Below are positions 1 through 12,320 of a DNA stretch of 64,000 bases, piece by piece (within the stretch, counting starts at the first letter, position 1; the number at the start of each line of letters is the position of its first letter). This DNA is from Adenophora triphylla var. japonica. Its lineage: Eukaryota > Streptophyta > Magnoliopsida > Asterales > Campanulaceae. The stretch spans positions 310,001-374,000 of the forward strand of contig JAFEMH010001358.1 of assembly GCA_022495995.1 (NCBI GenBank). The letters are read 5' to 3'. Under the pieces are notes generated by a model. It was not told the origin of the DNA. It ran no database searches and saw nothing but the letters and a program-made list of their open reading frames with translations. The position numbers and the translations under genes were made by a program.

Positions 1-79
1 GCGAGTTTTAATTAAACCCTTTCCCTTCCCAGTTCACGCCTTCAACCAAACAAAATCAAAAAAAACTTACAACTCCTCC

Positions 80-2223
80 ATAGCCGCCTTGCCAGGCGAA
101 TTAGCTCCTGTTATATTGTTGAGACTGGCGGAGTGCGGTTTTACCGGAGTACACTATATAGGTAGGATACAGTATGATTTTGCATTGCTGGAGGCTTTGA
201 TCGAGAGATGGCATCCAGAGACCCATACGTTCCATCTCCCGGTTGGTGAGATGACGATCACCTTAGAGGATATCGGCATGATATGCGGGTTGCCGATTAA
301 TGGGGATGCTGTTACTGATGCTGGGTTTCCAGCAAATATAGACTGGCGGGCTGAATGTCTGCAGTATTTAGGGGTTGTCCCTGGTGACGGAGATATAGAT
401 GGGAGCAGTCTTAAGCTTAGGTGGATTACGTTGCATTTCCCACACTTTAGAGACCTCGATGAGGATACTGCTCCAGAGATTGTGGATCGCACGTACGGCG
501 TATATCTTGCTTGCCTTGGGTTCTACGATCATGCCCGATCGTACGAACAACAAGGTTAAGCTATGTTATCTCCCTCTCGCTTAGGGATGTTTCTAGGGTC
601 ACCAAGATGCAGTTGGGAGTGCCGCCTCGCTTTCCTATATCGAGAGTTGTGTAGTGCAACTCACCCTGAGACAAAACAGTGCGGAGGATATCTCAACGTT
701 CTACAGGTATGTTTATTTCATTTTAATGTTCATTACGTTGTTGTTTTTTAGTTTTATTTCAAATTAGCGGCATTATTTATAGTATTTGATATACATTTAT
801 TTGATATAGATTTGGGCTTGGGAGCGGATGAGATGTGTGAGGCCGCAGATCCGTTATCGATTCAGAGAGCAGAACTTCATGCTCATGCCCCTCGGATGCA
901 GGTATACATATATCATACGTTATTTTCGCTTTCCTTAATGTTTTTTTTTTTAACTAAATCTTATAATTATTCTGTTTATGAAATTTCAGCTGGACCCAGG
1001 CATCACTGGATCTGAGAGAGGTTACTGCACATAGCCTGCGAGGCTATCGGGATCAGCTGGCCCGGCTAAACGAGGCTCACGTGGACTGGCAGCCTTATGA
1101 GGGGAGATACGCTCCGCCCTACTGCATTCAGGGTGAGGACATATGGTTGGCGAAGGTCCCTCTCATATGCTTTGAGAGGGTCGAGTGGCATCTGCCTGAT
1201 CGCGTTATGAGGCAGTTTGGGCTGAGGCAGTTTGTCCCACCACCGTGCGACACTGACCTGGAGTTGCACCGTTCTGATCGGCGGGGAAACAGGTCGGTGA
1301 GATGGAGTGACCGGCATCGCCCACTTATTGCACGATGGGACCAGCGGCACGAAAATTTGGTCACCGGGGAGTACGGCTTCCACGATATGACTTACACCGA
1401 TCCATATATGGTTTGGTATCGGGACATAACGTGTAAGTTTGTGCAGCACCTCACTCAAATAGAGGGGGATGGTTACCAGTCGTCTGCCCCTGCCTTAGAG
1501 TTTACGGTAAGTTTTTACATTTTTCAAGTTTTTAATTCTAGTTTTTTTCTTTTTTATTTGTAACAAAATATCAATTATTTACTTATATATATTTTTGATA
1601 TGAAAACAGGTGCAGACCCTTCAGCGCTTGCATGTCGACAATGAGGCGGAGGAGCATTCCAGCAAGCTTCAATGCGGGCGAGAATTATACACGGGTTCAC
1701 GGGAGTGAGGGAGCTCCATCGCCTTCAGGCTGCTGCACCTCTCCCACCGGTAGATCGCGTACCGGGGGTACAACCACCTCGACAACGTCGGGTTAGACGT
1801 CGTGAACAGGCAGAACCACCACCTGAAATGGACTTGCATGATGAGCCCGAGCCCGAGCCCCAGCAAGAGGCTCAAGCGCAGACCCAGACCGAGTTGTATT
1901 ATGAATGGTTGTCACAGTCACAGTCACAGTCACAGTGGGGGAGCTGGAGCGGGGGTTTCGGGGGGACTGGGACTTCGGGTGCCGGAGGGAGTGGGAGTGG
2001 GGGTGGCTGGGGGGGTGGGATTGGGAGTGCCCAGGCAGACCCTTCCCCTGGACCATCCACTATGGGCTTCAGGGCTTATACGAGTGGAAGTGGGTTGAGG
2101 ACTCCTATATCACATGCAGGGCTCCGCCCCTTCTCCGATCCGGCTCAGATTACCCCTGCTCAACAACAGGAAGAGATGCTTAGAAGAGGGCCTCGTTCTT
2201 GCCAGGAAAGCGTATCCCTTTAG
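80..2223 (+). pseudogene. Plant mobile domain (PMD / aminotransferase-like) gene, frameshifted
   Basis: The translation has PMD-family (MAIN/MAIL1, PF10536-like) features: LIERWHPETHTFHLPVGE, ITLEDIGMICGLPING, then a FLYRELCSAT segment, WAWERM and the RPQIRYRF block. Exons follow clear GT-AG sites: about 80-706, 810-901, 990-1506 and 1610 to about 2160; phases 0 and 2 agree across the first two junctions. The end is rich in Q, S, G and P, as in transposon PMD proteins. It is broken: the frame is lost near 556-585 (TAA at 557-559) and again between 1610 and 1672, and the likely start codon reads ATA at 80-82. The last ~60 bp overlap antisense MULE sequence, so the original 3' end was probably lost at a junction near 2140-2160. 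PMD proteins act in silencing in Arabidopsis; here it is most likely transposon cargo. Confidence 0.75.
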
Positions 2224-3088
2224 CAATCGCCTGTTTTTCCGGGTCCCAAACTGGAAAACTATGTGCATGGTCGTAATCAATCAAGCCTTATTCTTGTCGA
2301 GCAGATGTACCAATATCACTGTAAAAGGGATAATTCCCTCTGTCATATCTTCGATTTTCCGGCACTTCATAGTGAACAAGAGCTGCTTCCACATCATCAT
2401 CAATCGGCCCATCATCACCGGCTCCCAAATCGACATCAGAATCACTACCGCCCTCCTCATATTCATCATCATCATCCTCTAGCATTGCATCTACATCAGT
2501 GTGTACTTTCTCTTCTTCATAGTCAACATCATAATCATCATTAACATGATCATTATGCCGAAATGCCCAATCATCATCATTAACATGATAATTATGCCCA
2601 AATGGCCCATCATCATAATTTGGTGTTTGAGTTGATACAAGAGTTTGGGAACTTGGACCAACCCCATCATCACGGTTACCTGTTGGAGAAAACCTGAAAG
2701 TACTCTCTGTGTGATGTGTTTCAAACTCTGGATTGGATCGATTTTCAATTAATTTTACAACCACATACAGCTGCAAATTTCCAATCCCCCCAAATTTAGC
2801 AAACTAATCGAACATTACATCCATACACGCATCATCTTCAATACGGAAAGGAAAGTACTCACCAATCCCGCTATCAAAAGAATGAGGGCATCTGTAAATG
2901 ACTTCCAAATCAAATTGAGACCGATCTAAGTTCGCCTTTTTATATAACTCATCAATCAAGTCATTGTATTTCCATCGGCAATTACCCCTTATTGCACATT
3001 TTGGCCCTTTTTTGAAATGAGGATCGTCAAACGGTTGTTCATCATCACCTCCCCAATAACACATAAAAATGATTGGACCCCCGTTCAT
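2140..3088 (-). pseudogene. MULE transposase N-terminal remnant
   Basis: Reading minus from the ATG at 3088, the protein has the PB1-like N-terminal region of MULE transposases: WKYNDLIDELYKKANLD, EVIYRCPH, YFPFRIEDDACMDVMF and, after an in-frame TAG at 2804-2806, GNLQLYVVV. A long acidic D/E-rich linker follows, then a second stop at 2288-2290. The same frame continues into FPVWDPEKQAIAKGIRFPGK, which resembles the block just before the zinc-binding region of MULE transposases. The catalytic DDE core and SWIM zinc finger are absent. Full-length members usually have 600-900 residues, so this is a dead N-terminal piece, facing the PMD gene tail to tail. Confidence 0.7.
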
Positions 3089-3298
3089 CTTTAACCCTAC
3101 ATTACGAAATCAAAGTGTTAAAACCTACATAACAAAACTCTAACATTTATATCTACAATATAATAAAATACAATTAAATGATTAAATTTTATATCTAAAC
3201 ACAAGTAAAAACAATGATTAAGATGATGTTAATTTACCTTGATTCTTGATCTTCAACAATTTTGATGAAATTAAATAATGTAAAAAAAAATTATTTTG

Positions 3299-3420
3299 AA
3301 GAAAGATTATTGAGAGAAAGATGATTGAGAGAAAGAGAGAAAGAGAGAAAGCTGAAAAAGAAAGAAAGAAAGAAAGAAAGTTGAGAGAAAGAGACAAGAA
3401 AGCTGAGAGAAAGTGGTAAC
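3299..3420. repeat. GA-rich simple repeat in presumed 5' leader of the MULE remnant
   Basis: The stretch is almost pure G/A (GAGAGAAAGA, AAGAAAGAAAG units). A similar purine-rich stretch lies at 5250-5340 upstream of the HROB-like gene, which suggests the two minus-strand genes have related leaders. Confidence 0.6.
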
Positions 3421-3487
3421 ACGTGAATCATTTATTCACGGGTTTTGAAAACTGACATTGGTAGCTGGAAAGTGCTTTTTCTGACCT

Positions 3488-3592
3488 AAACTCGTTACAC
3501 GAAGTAGCGAGTTTGACTAAAGTACAATTAAAATCGCTACACCGTGTAGCGATTTCAACCACAATGAAACTCGCTACACAGTGTAGCGAGTT
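3488..3592. repeat. Cluster of three palindromes (CTCGCTACAC family)
   Basis: Three hairpin-forming units lie at 3488-3514, 3531-3555 and 3567-3592. Each is a half-site (A)AACTCGCTACAC or AAATCGCTACAC, one or two central bases, and its reverse complement. The first is imperfect. They are about 400 bp upstream of the minus-strand transposase ATG at 3088. Confidence 0.9.
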
Positions 3593-3650
3593 AAAGCCAC
3601 AGATTGACCCCCACTAAGTTTCAACATTTCTTATTTCTTTTTTTTTTCAT

Positions 3651-4015
3651 TCGCGAAGGTATTTTGAGCAATAAATATAGTATAATTTATGTATCATAAT
3701 GAATATCTAAAAATTGTTACTTGAAGTACATATAATGGTGTAACAATAACAAATTTTAAATTTGAATTTGGACAATTAAATCAGCTTCAAATTCTTGCTC
3801 AAAAGAGCTTCGTAGTAACATCAAAAAAAAAAAGTTTCGTTCGCGAAGGTATTTTGAGCAATAATTATAGGTTAATTTAGATATCATAATGAATATCTAA
3901 AAATTGTTACTTGAAGTACATATAATGGTGTAACAATAACAACTTTTAAATTTTAATTTGGACAATTAAATCAGCTTCAAATTGTTGCTCAAAATAGCTT
4001 CATACTAACAAAAAA
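3651..4015. repeat. 190-bp direct tandem repeat, two copies
   Basis: Copy 1 starts at 3651 and copy 2 at 3841, both with TCGCGAAGGTATTTTGAGCA. The copies differ by scattered substitutions and end near 4010 in AT-rich sequence. No coding potential was seen. Confidence 0.85.
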
Positions 4016-4392
4016 ATATTTTTACATGTGTTAAAAAATTAATGACATGTGGCTGATTTTTTTTTTCATGTTTTAAAACAAATGATGACATGTTGCTGAA
4101 TAAAGTTTTTCTTTCAATTTTTTTTTTTGATGTGTTAAAAAAATATATGTCATGAATAATTGCAACAAAACCAAACACAAATTGTACAAAATAATTTTAA
4201 AAAATCTAAAATAACATCACAAAAAACAAAAATATTGTCAAGTTAGTGGCCACATCCCGGTCACATAAGAAATATTACATTAAATCCAAAATATTCAGTG
4301 ATCACATCCCGATCACATAGAAAAATATTACATAAATTTAGAACATATTAAATTCGACAGAAATTCAAATATTACATGTCCAATAACACAAA
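4016..4392. other. AT-rich non-coding stretch
   Basis: This holds T- and A-runs and a short imperfect repeat (CACATCCCGGTCACATA and CACATCCCGATCACATA near 4251-4318). It is the probable 3' flank of the minus-strand HROB-like gene. Nothing else was recognised. Confidence 0.5.
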
Positions 4393-5220
4393 TTAACAAT
4401 TCTTGGGAAACACCTTAGAAATATTGAAAGTAACAATGTTAAGTATTTTTTTTTAGCGTGAGGGGCCCAAACAACAGCCTAATAGATCAACAAAACAAAA
4501 CATTTAGAACAAAATGTTAAGGAATATAACCTTAGGGAGTGTAATGTTAAGAAAAATATTTCATACCTGAGTAAGTATAAGAACAGCACCAACACATATG
4601 TCACTTCCGCCCTCACTATCCCTCATCACTTTGTCAGCAATGTAAGCATCAATGGTATCAGTAGGATCCTTCAAAACCAAATGCACAGAGCCATGATCAC
4701 TTGGCGTGAACTCCTTCACAACCACAACAACCTAATAGAACAAAAATATAATGATCAATTATTTATAAATTTCAACCTTAACTATAATTAATATAAAATA
4801 ATATACCTGTTCCACCCTCTCATATTTTTGGCAATTCTCCTTGATCATTCTCAACGGATTATAAGTACCCTCTACAGTGAGATGGTCCATTGCAGAAAGC
4901 CAAGCTTTGCCCTGAAAATCATCATCCTCCACCGGCTCTTCAAGCTTTTTACGTATGGCCTCTTGGGTCGACTGAGCGGGGGGTCCCTGAGAGACATGAG
5001 CTTTTTCGGTGCGATGCCGACGCATGGCGGCCTGTGCTTCACCAGCGGGACCAGGTATGATATGAGGCGGTGGAGATTCTCTCTCTCGTTCGATTTGAGG
5101 CAGTGGAGATTCAAACTCTCGTAAAAGTTGAGAGAGATTAGATTGACGATTGGAGGTTTGACCGGGATTACCAGGAAGAGGTTGTCGTCCAAGATACCAG
5201 CGGGGTTTTGATGGATCCAT
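4393..5220 (-). pseudogene. HROB/MCM8IP-like OB-fold gene, three exons, terminal frameshift
   Basis: Exons: 5220-4807 (138 codons from ATG), 4731-4567 (55 codons) and 4478-4393. All junctions are GT-AG and phase 0. Exon 1 gives a low-complexity N-terminus then WLSAMDHLTVEGTYNPLRMI. Exon 2 gives SVHLVLKDPTDTIDAYIADK and SDICVGAVLILTQ. Exon 3 continues KKYL, then, one base out of frame, FNISKVFPKNC and a stop. The order (valine-rich strand, LKDP turn, I-x-A, GAVLIL, YLN..NI.KVF) matches the C-terminal OB-fold of HROB (C17orf53/MCM8IP, former DUF4539), which helps MCM8-MCM9 in homologous recombination. The single frameshift lies at a 9-A run, so it may be a sequencing error. Its position inside MULE-like sequence suggests capture by the transposon; family assignment is from memory of the fold. 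Confidence 0.55.
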
Positions 5221-5393
5221 TTTGATAGTTATAAATTTTGGATTGAGAAAGATGAATTAGATTTGAGAGAGATATATGAGAAATGGACTAAGAAAGAAAG
5301 AAAGAAAAGGGAGAAATGGACTGAGAAAGGAAGAGAAGGGTTTGTTTTGTTGGGACTGACGGAGAGGATTTTGTAGGGAATTTGAAATTACAT

Positions 5394-5578
5394 AACTCGC
5401 TACACTGTGTAGCGAGTTTGACTTTGGTCAAAACTCGCTACACCGTGTAGCAAGTTTATGTTAATTAAATGCCCTAATTAATTTCCCACCGGTCAAACTT
5501 AATTAACATAAACTCGCTACACGGTGTAGCGAGTTTTGACCAACCCTAGTCAAACTCGCTACACGGTGTAGCGAGTTT
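5394..5578. repeat. Four palindromes forming a large inverted repeat
   Basis: Units at 5394-5418, 5431-5457, 5510-5536 and 5552-5578 are each a near-perfect palindrome of the (A)AACTCGCTACAC half-site. The pairs are also inverted relative to each other around 5485: TTATGTTAATTAA near 5456-5468 mirrors TTAATTAACATAA near 5498-5510. The whole 185 bp could form one long cruciform. It lies about 175 bp upstream of the HROB-like ATG. Confidence 0.9.
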
Positions 5579-5768
5579 CAAATAAATGGTCATTGTGGGC
5601 AATAGTTTGAACAGTGAGTCATTTAAGTAAATAAAAAAATAAAACGAAATTATTTAAGAAAAATTCTGATAAATATAGTAATGTAGTAATTGGAAATCAT
5701 GTGCTATTAACAGGCATCTCTTTCTCTTCTTTGTACAAAATAAAAATAAGACGGAAAATAAAAAAATT

Positions 5769-5925
5769 ACTCCCTCCATCTTATTTTTATTTTATTGATT
5801 ACTGACATTTTTCATCAGTATAAAGTAAACTTTTATCAAACATTAATATCAATTTAATAATTCAATAAAATTATAAAAGTTGTTATTTATATTACTTAAT
5901 GATTTATTAATAGCTAAATTCTTCT
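5769..5925. mobile_element. Stowaway-like MITE remnant
   Basis: It begins with ACTCCCTCCATCTTATTTTT and shares the interior TTTATCAAACATTAATATCA and TTAATGATTTATTAATA with the fuller copies at 32009-32266 and 33324-33601. The right terminus is missing. Confidence 0.55.
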
Positions 5926-6074
5926 CTTGTGGGTTATTTATGAATGCCGGTGTCCGACAGTGTCCAAGTTATAAATGAAAAAATAGTTTTGCGTCACTAG
6001 TTATTATTCTGATAATGTTCAATGTAGATTTGGTTTAGGGTTGCTCGTGATTTTAGTAATTTTCATGTATGAAT

Positions 6075-6437
6075 TAGGGATGACCAAATCCGGTCCGGCT
6101 GATTCCGGCCTCAACCGCCTTGCCGGTTCGGCGAGGAGGCGAACCTTAACCGGCCCGCTTTTCTCACGGTTCCGGTTATCCTGCTCCGGTTTTCTCACGG
6201 CTTGGTCCGGTTAGGGCTTTTCCGGTCCGGTTCCGGGCCGGTTCTATTGAAAAACAACAAATTTTCGTTCGGTTCCGGGCTTTTTCCGGTCCGGTTCACC
6301 AATTTGGTGAACCTTAACCGGCCCGCCTCCAAACCGGTTCCGGTTACCCCGATTCCGATTTTCTCCCCGGTTCATGGCGGTTCCGGGCTTTTCCGAGCCG
6401 GTTCCGGTCCGATTCCGATCCGGTTTGGCCATCCCTA
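6075..6437. mobile_element. Non-autonomous hAT element (MITE), 363 bp
   Basis: The ends are inverted: TAGGGATGACCAAATCCGG on the left and TAGGGATGGCCAAACCGG as reverse complement on the right. An exact 8-bp target duplication GTATGAAT lies at 6067-6074 and 6438-6445, the hAT signature. The interior is made of CCGGTTCCGG-like units. No transposase is encoded; the ORFs inside are repeat by-products. Confidence 0.9.
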
Positions 6438-6561
6438 GTATGAATGAGGTTCTGACTTTAGTGGAGTGTCATGACTTATTTGAATGCGATTATTTTACCT
6501 TTAAACAATTGATTTATCAATAATAAGTTTAAGATTTAATTTGATTGATTGGGTTAATATA

Positions 6562-8066
6562 GAGGGTTACTAAATAAACCCCAAAATCCTATGAGTAAAC
6601 CCCATTTCTAAAAACACCCCAAATAAATATAAATAAACCCCCATCTTTCCCCTTATACCCTTCCATTCACCCACCCACCCACACCCCATTTCATTTACAG
6701 CAGAGAGAGAGAGAGAGACTCTCTCTCTCTAAACGCAATCCAACCTTTCTCTCTCTACTCCTGCTTCACAAAGCATCCCCATTGCTCAATCGTCTTCTTC
6801 ACTAACCCATTCACGGCGACGAGCTCAATCAACCTTCATCACAGAAGGAAAAACGCTCTTTCTTTCTCTCTAAGCAATACAGATTCTCTCTCTCTCACTT
6901 CTCTCTCTCTAAACGGAAATTACAAGAGCTCCCCTCCCCAATCGTCTTTTCTATCCAAACCCACTTCTTCAAACCAATCCCAACACCCAAATTAACTCTC
7001 AATTTCAAAAGCCATTTCCCTGGGAGACTGTATGTGGGTCGGCGGCTTGGGTCGGCCGGTACCGACCGACTCTGGGTAAATAGTCGGCCAGTACCGACCG
7101 ACTCTGGGTAATTTTTCGATCACTCCTGGACGACCCTTTGTTTAAAAAATCGGCCACTGCCTGCCGACTTGGCCTAATTATTCCGTCATACCCTACGACT
7201 GGGTAAGAAGAGTTTCTTCATTTACTTGTTTACTTCAATTTATTTCTTATTATGTTTTTGATTGATGAATTATGAATCTTTGGTGATTATGGAAAGGTTT
7301 CCGAGTTTTCATTTGTCTATCTGCTTCGGTGATTATGGAAAGGTTTCCGAGTTTTCGTTTGTCTATCTGCTTCGGTGAATTAAGATGGGTGTTTGATTCT
7401 GATAATTTTTTTGCTAAGAAACTTATCTTTTTGGCCTTTTTCCTTATATACAGCAGTTTCATTTTTGTTGAGTAGTATCTTTCGTACACAATTCCACCCA
7501 ATTCATGAAATAAACATTGCAGTTTGAGAATCCAAGATGTTTGAAGCAACGTGTTCGATTTGTTGCGTGAGCTATGCTAAGAAAACGATCTGTTTGGTCT
7601 TCTTCCTGAATTTTGTTTTTGTTGCGTGAGCTATGCCATTGAGAATCCTTTATTTTTTGCTACAAAGTCGGCCGGGTGTGGCGGAAAAATTTAAAAAAGT
7701 CGGCCAACAGTGGTGAAAATTTGTTCTTAAAGTCGGCCGGGTATGGCGGTAAATATTGAATATAGTCGGCCGGGTGTGGATGTATTCTTACCCAGTCGGC
7801 GCAGGTGACCGACTTTAAGCCCAGAATCGGCCACTACTGGCCGACCCCATCAAAAATCATTTTTTTTTTTTAACTAAATGTATTAAAATGTAAATAAAGA
7901 GATAGTGTAAAGAAAATTACATTATTATTTGCTTGGGTGAAAGTTAATGGAGGAATAGGGGAAGATGAAAAATAAGAGTAAAGAAGTAATTAATCTCAAT
8001 GGCATTTTTGCAATTGTTTTATTTGGGGTTTACTCATAGCTTTTGGGGGTTTATATAGTAACCCTC
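6562..8066. mobile_element. Long-TIR non-autonomous DNA transposon, 1.5 kb
   Basis: The termini are inverted over about 40 bp: GAGGGTTACTAAATAAACCC on the left, GAGGGTTACTATATAAACCC as reverse complement on the right, both continuing into a GAGTAAACCCC block. The flanks carry an 8-bp duplication TTAATATA at 6554-6561 and 8067-8074. Inside are CT-rich tracts, GTCGGCC/CCGAC palindromic units (about 7040-7180 and 7670-7850) and a short direct repeat at 7270-7375. There is no long ORF. It resembles the element at 12604-13437. An 8-bp duplication fits hAT or an atypical MULE; the superfamily is uncertain. Confidence 0.8.
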
Positions 8067-8128
8067 TTAATATATAGGCCGGAGAAAACCACACATATGT
8101 GCTGGACTAGGTATCCCTTACTTTGAAA

Positions 8129-8292
8129 AGCCCAGACATAAATTGGGTTAGACCATATTTTGGGCCGGCGAAAACCCACACCAATATCTTGGACTAAGGG
8201 GTCTCGAAACCGTTCAATCTATTTCTAATGAGAGAGACGAGAAACGACGTCGATTATATCGTTGCTTTAGTTTAGGTGAATAAAAACCCTAG
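8129..8292 (+). promoter_or_regulatory. RPS25 promoter motifs: site II (TGGGCY) and telo-box
   Basis: TGGGCT (minus) at 8129-8134, TGGGCC at 8161-8166 and AAACCCTAG at 8284-8292 lie upstream of the ATG at 8407. Site II plus telo-box is the usual pair driving plant ribosomal-protein genes. The long-TIR element ends only about 60 bp upstream of the first motif. Confidence 0.7.
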
Positions 8293-8406
8293 GTAGGGTT
8301 CAGCTTTCTTAGAAAGGGTCGCCTTCTCTTCCTCTTCAGTTCTCGCCGCCCAAGCTCCCTCGCCCTCATCTGCTCTACATCTACCGGAATCTCCTAAGCG
8401 GATCCA

Positions 8407-10714
<2,308 letters not shown>

Positions 10715-11412
10715 ATACTCTCTTCTCTCTTTCACAGAGCATGGCCATACGAGTTGGGGATTTGAATTCTGCTACTTTTGAGTTAGTATTAATTTTGCCC
10801 CATCTCGGCTTGTGCAATTGTTACTCTTTAGGGGGGTTTTCTCATTATTTTTTATTTTAACGAGGATTAATCTAGTCTCTAAGAAATTGATGTTTGGTCA
10901 TTGTTGAATATTTTGGACTTTCTATTAATTCTGTTTTTTTTTTTTTTGTGTAATGATATTTGCTCTCAGCAGGGTGTGCTTTTTGTTATTTAATCTATTT
11001 TGTCCAATGGATAGTAATTTTAGATCCTTTTATCTTGGATTAATTTGTTGAGGATTCCAAAATACAAACTGTTCTTCTCCTTCTTGTGCTATAACGGAGT
11101 AGATTACCACCTTAATGTATGCACCATATCTGATTCTCATCAGAGAATTAAGAATATCTGTAATCTTAATTGAGAAGAAAAAATTACGTAAATATAAGTT
11201 GACTGGAAATGGAATAATAAATCTTAAAAGAGGCTAAAAAAAAAAAATCAAAAAAAGGTTATTCCATCTAAAGGTTGAAAATTACAAAAATAAAAAGGTT
11301 TTATTATTTCTCCATTTGTGGGTCTTGTGTATATCGTACTCGCAACAATCATCAATTATTTATTTCTTACTTTCATGCTGAATTTTATATACTCTCATTG
11401 GCTTAACATATA
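10715..11412. other. RPS25 3' UTR and AT-rich intergenic sequence
   Basis: This is the probable 3' UTR followed by T- and A-runs. No gene was recognised. Confidence 0.5.
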
Positions 11413-11697
11413 CTCCCTCCGTCCTATTCGAAGGTGCACAATTTTTTTTTTTGGCGTCCCATTTGAAGGGGCACAATTCAAAAATGGAAATTTTTTTATT
11501 ATTTTTTTATTTGTGGGACTCACTTGTCATACTCACATAAATAATCACTAACTATTCCCTACCCCACTTTCTCTTTTTTACATCACTTTTTATACTCACA
11601 ACATTTATTTCACTATACACTTTTTCTCTTTCCTACATCACTTTTCTTAATTCCCGTGCAAGACAAAAACTTTGTCCCTTCGGGCAGAACGGAGGAG
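11413..11697. mobile_element. Stowaway MITE
   Basis: The left end is CTCCCTCCGTCCTATTCGAAG and the right end reads CGGGCAGAACGGAGGAG, flanked by TA at 11411-11412 and 11698-11699, as for Tc1/Mariner-type MITEs. The first 55 bp contain a repeated GGCACAATT motif. Confidence 0.8.
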
Positions 11698-12320
11698 TAT
11701 GTCGTTTTGAACGTTTGCACAATTTTTAAGGAATGCAATTAATACAACAATTTTTATAATTAAAACATCAAATATATCCTTATTAATTGTTTCTCTCTTA
11801 TACATTACCTCACACAATGAGTATGATTGATGAAATGCAGCAATTTTCAATGTTAGAATAAATTGAAGATTTAAATTTAACATAAAACGACATCAATTTT
11901 AAATTAAAATTTAATACTCAAAACGACATCTATTTTGAACCAAATGAGTTACTAATCACACTTGCACTACTTATAACTTTTTTTGATTTTTGAACCCACT
12001 TTATATTGTGAATATTTCGAAGCTTCATGTGAAATGGATGGAGTAAGTAATATTAAAATAAAAAAAAAAAAAAAAAATTCACATTTGATATTTATAAAGT
12101 GTTATGTTAAGATTCGAACCGGGCCACTTAAAATTTGGTCAGGGCCTTAATAATTGAACGGCTGGCAAAGATAGATGCCAAACTCCGTTAGGAGAGGACA
12201 CGCGGCAAAAGGAAACAGATACTACGTGGGATTGATTAAGCGAGAGAGAGAGAGAGAGAGTAGTATCTGACGGAAAATGTTAGATTGTGATCCGGAATTC
12301 AATTGAAACCGACGACGAGG
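11698..12320. other. Intergenic sequence and KING1-like 5' region
   Basis: AT-rich; includes a poly-A run at 12058-12077 and a GA repeat at 12241-12260 just upstream of the gene. No motif was assigned with confidence. Confidence 0.4.

Larger units (their letters stand above)
1..5580. mobile_element. Composite Mutator-like (MULE) region carrying PMD and HROB-like genes
   Basis: Three transposon-associated genes lie together: a plant-mobile-domain gene (+), a MULE transposase N-terminal remnant (-) and an OB-fold gene (-). Palindromes built on the half-site AACTCGCTACAC cluster at 3488-3592 and 5394-5578, and the window opens in the middle of a similar unit (GCGAGTTTT at 1-9). The left end is cut by the window, so terminal inverted repeats and target duplication cannot be tested. 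PMD genes are known passengers of MULE and Gypsy elements. That the whole block is one element is inference; it could be two adjacent elements sharing the 3488-3592 cluster. Confidence 0.55.

Noticed and set aside
1793..2183. H/S/P-rich and V/T/G-rich frames over the PMD gene end
   Set aside because: They are other-frame readings of the low-complexity tail (CACAGTCACAGT and GGGAGTGGG repeats).
3488..5578. CRISPR-like array
   Set aside because: The palindromes have irregular spacing and no unique spacers, and the DNA is from a plant nucleus.
6202..6438. ORFs rich in SGSGPV / NRTGTG
   Set aside because: They lie wholly inside the 363-bp hAT MITE and reflect its CCGGTTCCGG repeats.
12107..12122. 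AGATTCGAACCGGG as a tRNA or SINE box B
   Set aside because: No A box, tail or flanking duplication was found around it.
12303..12320. Upstream start of the KING1-like ORF
   Set aside because: The longer frame begins with TTG; the first ATG is at 12321.
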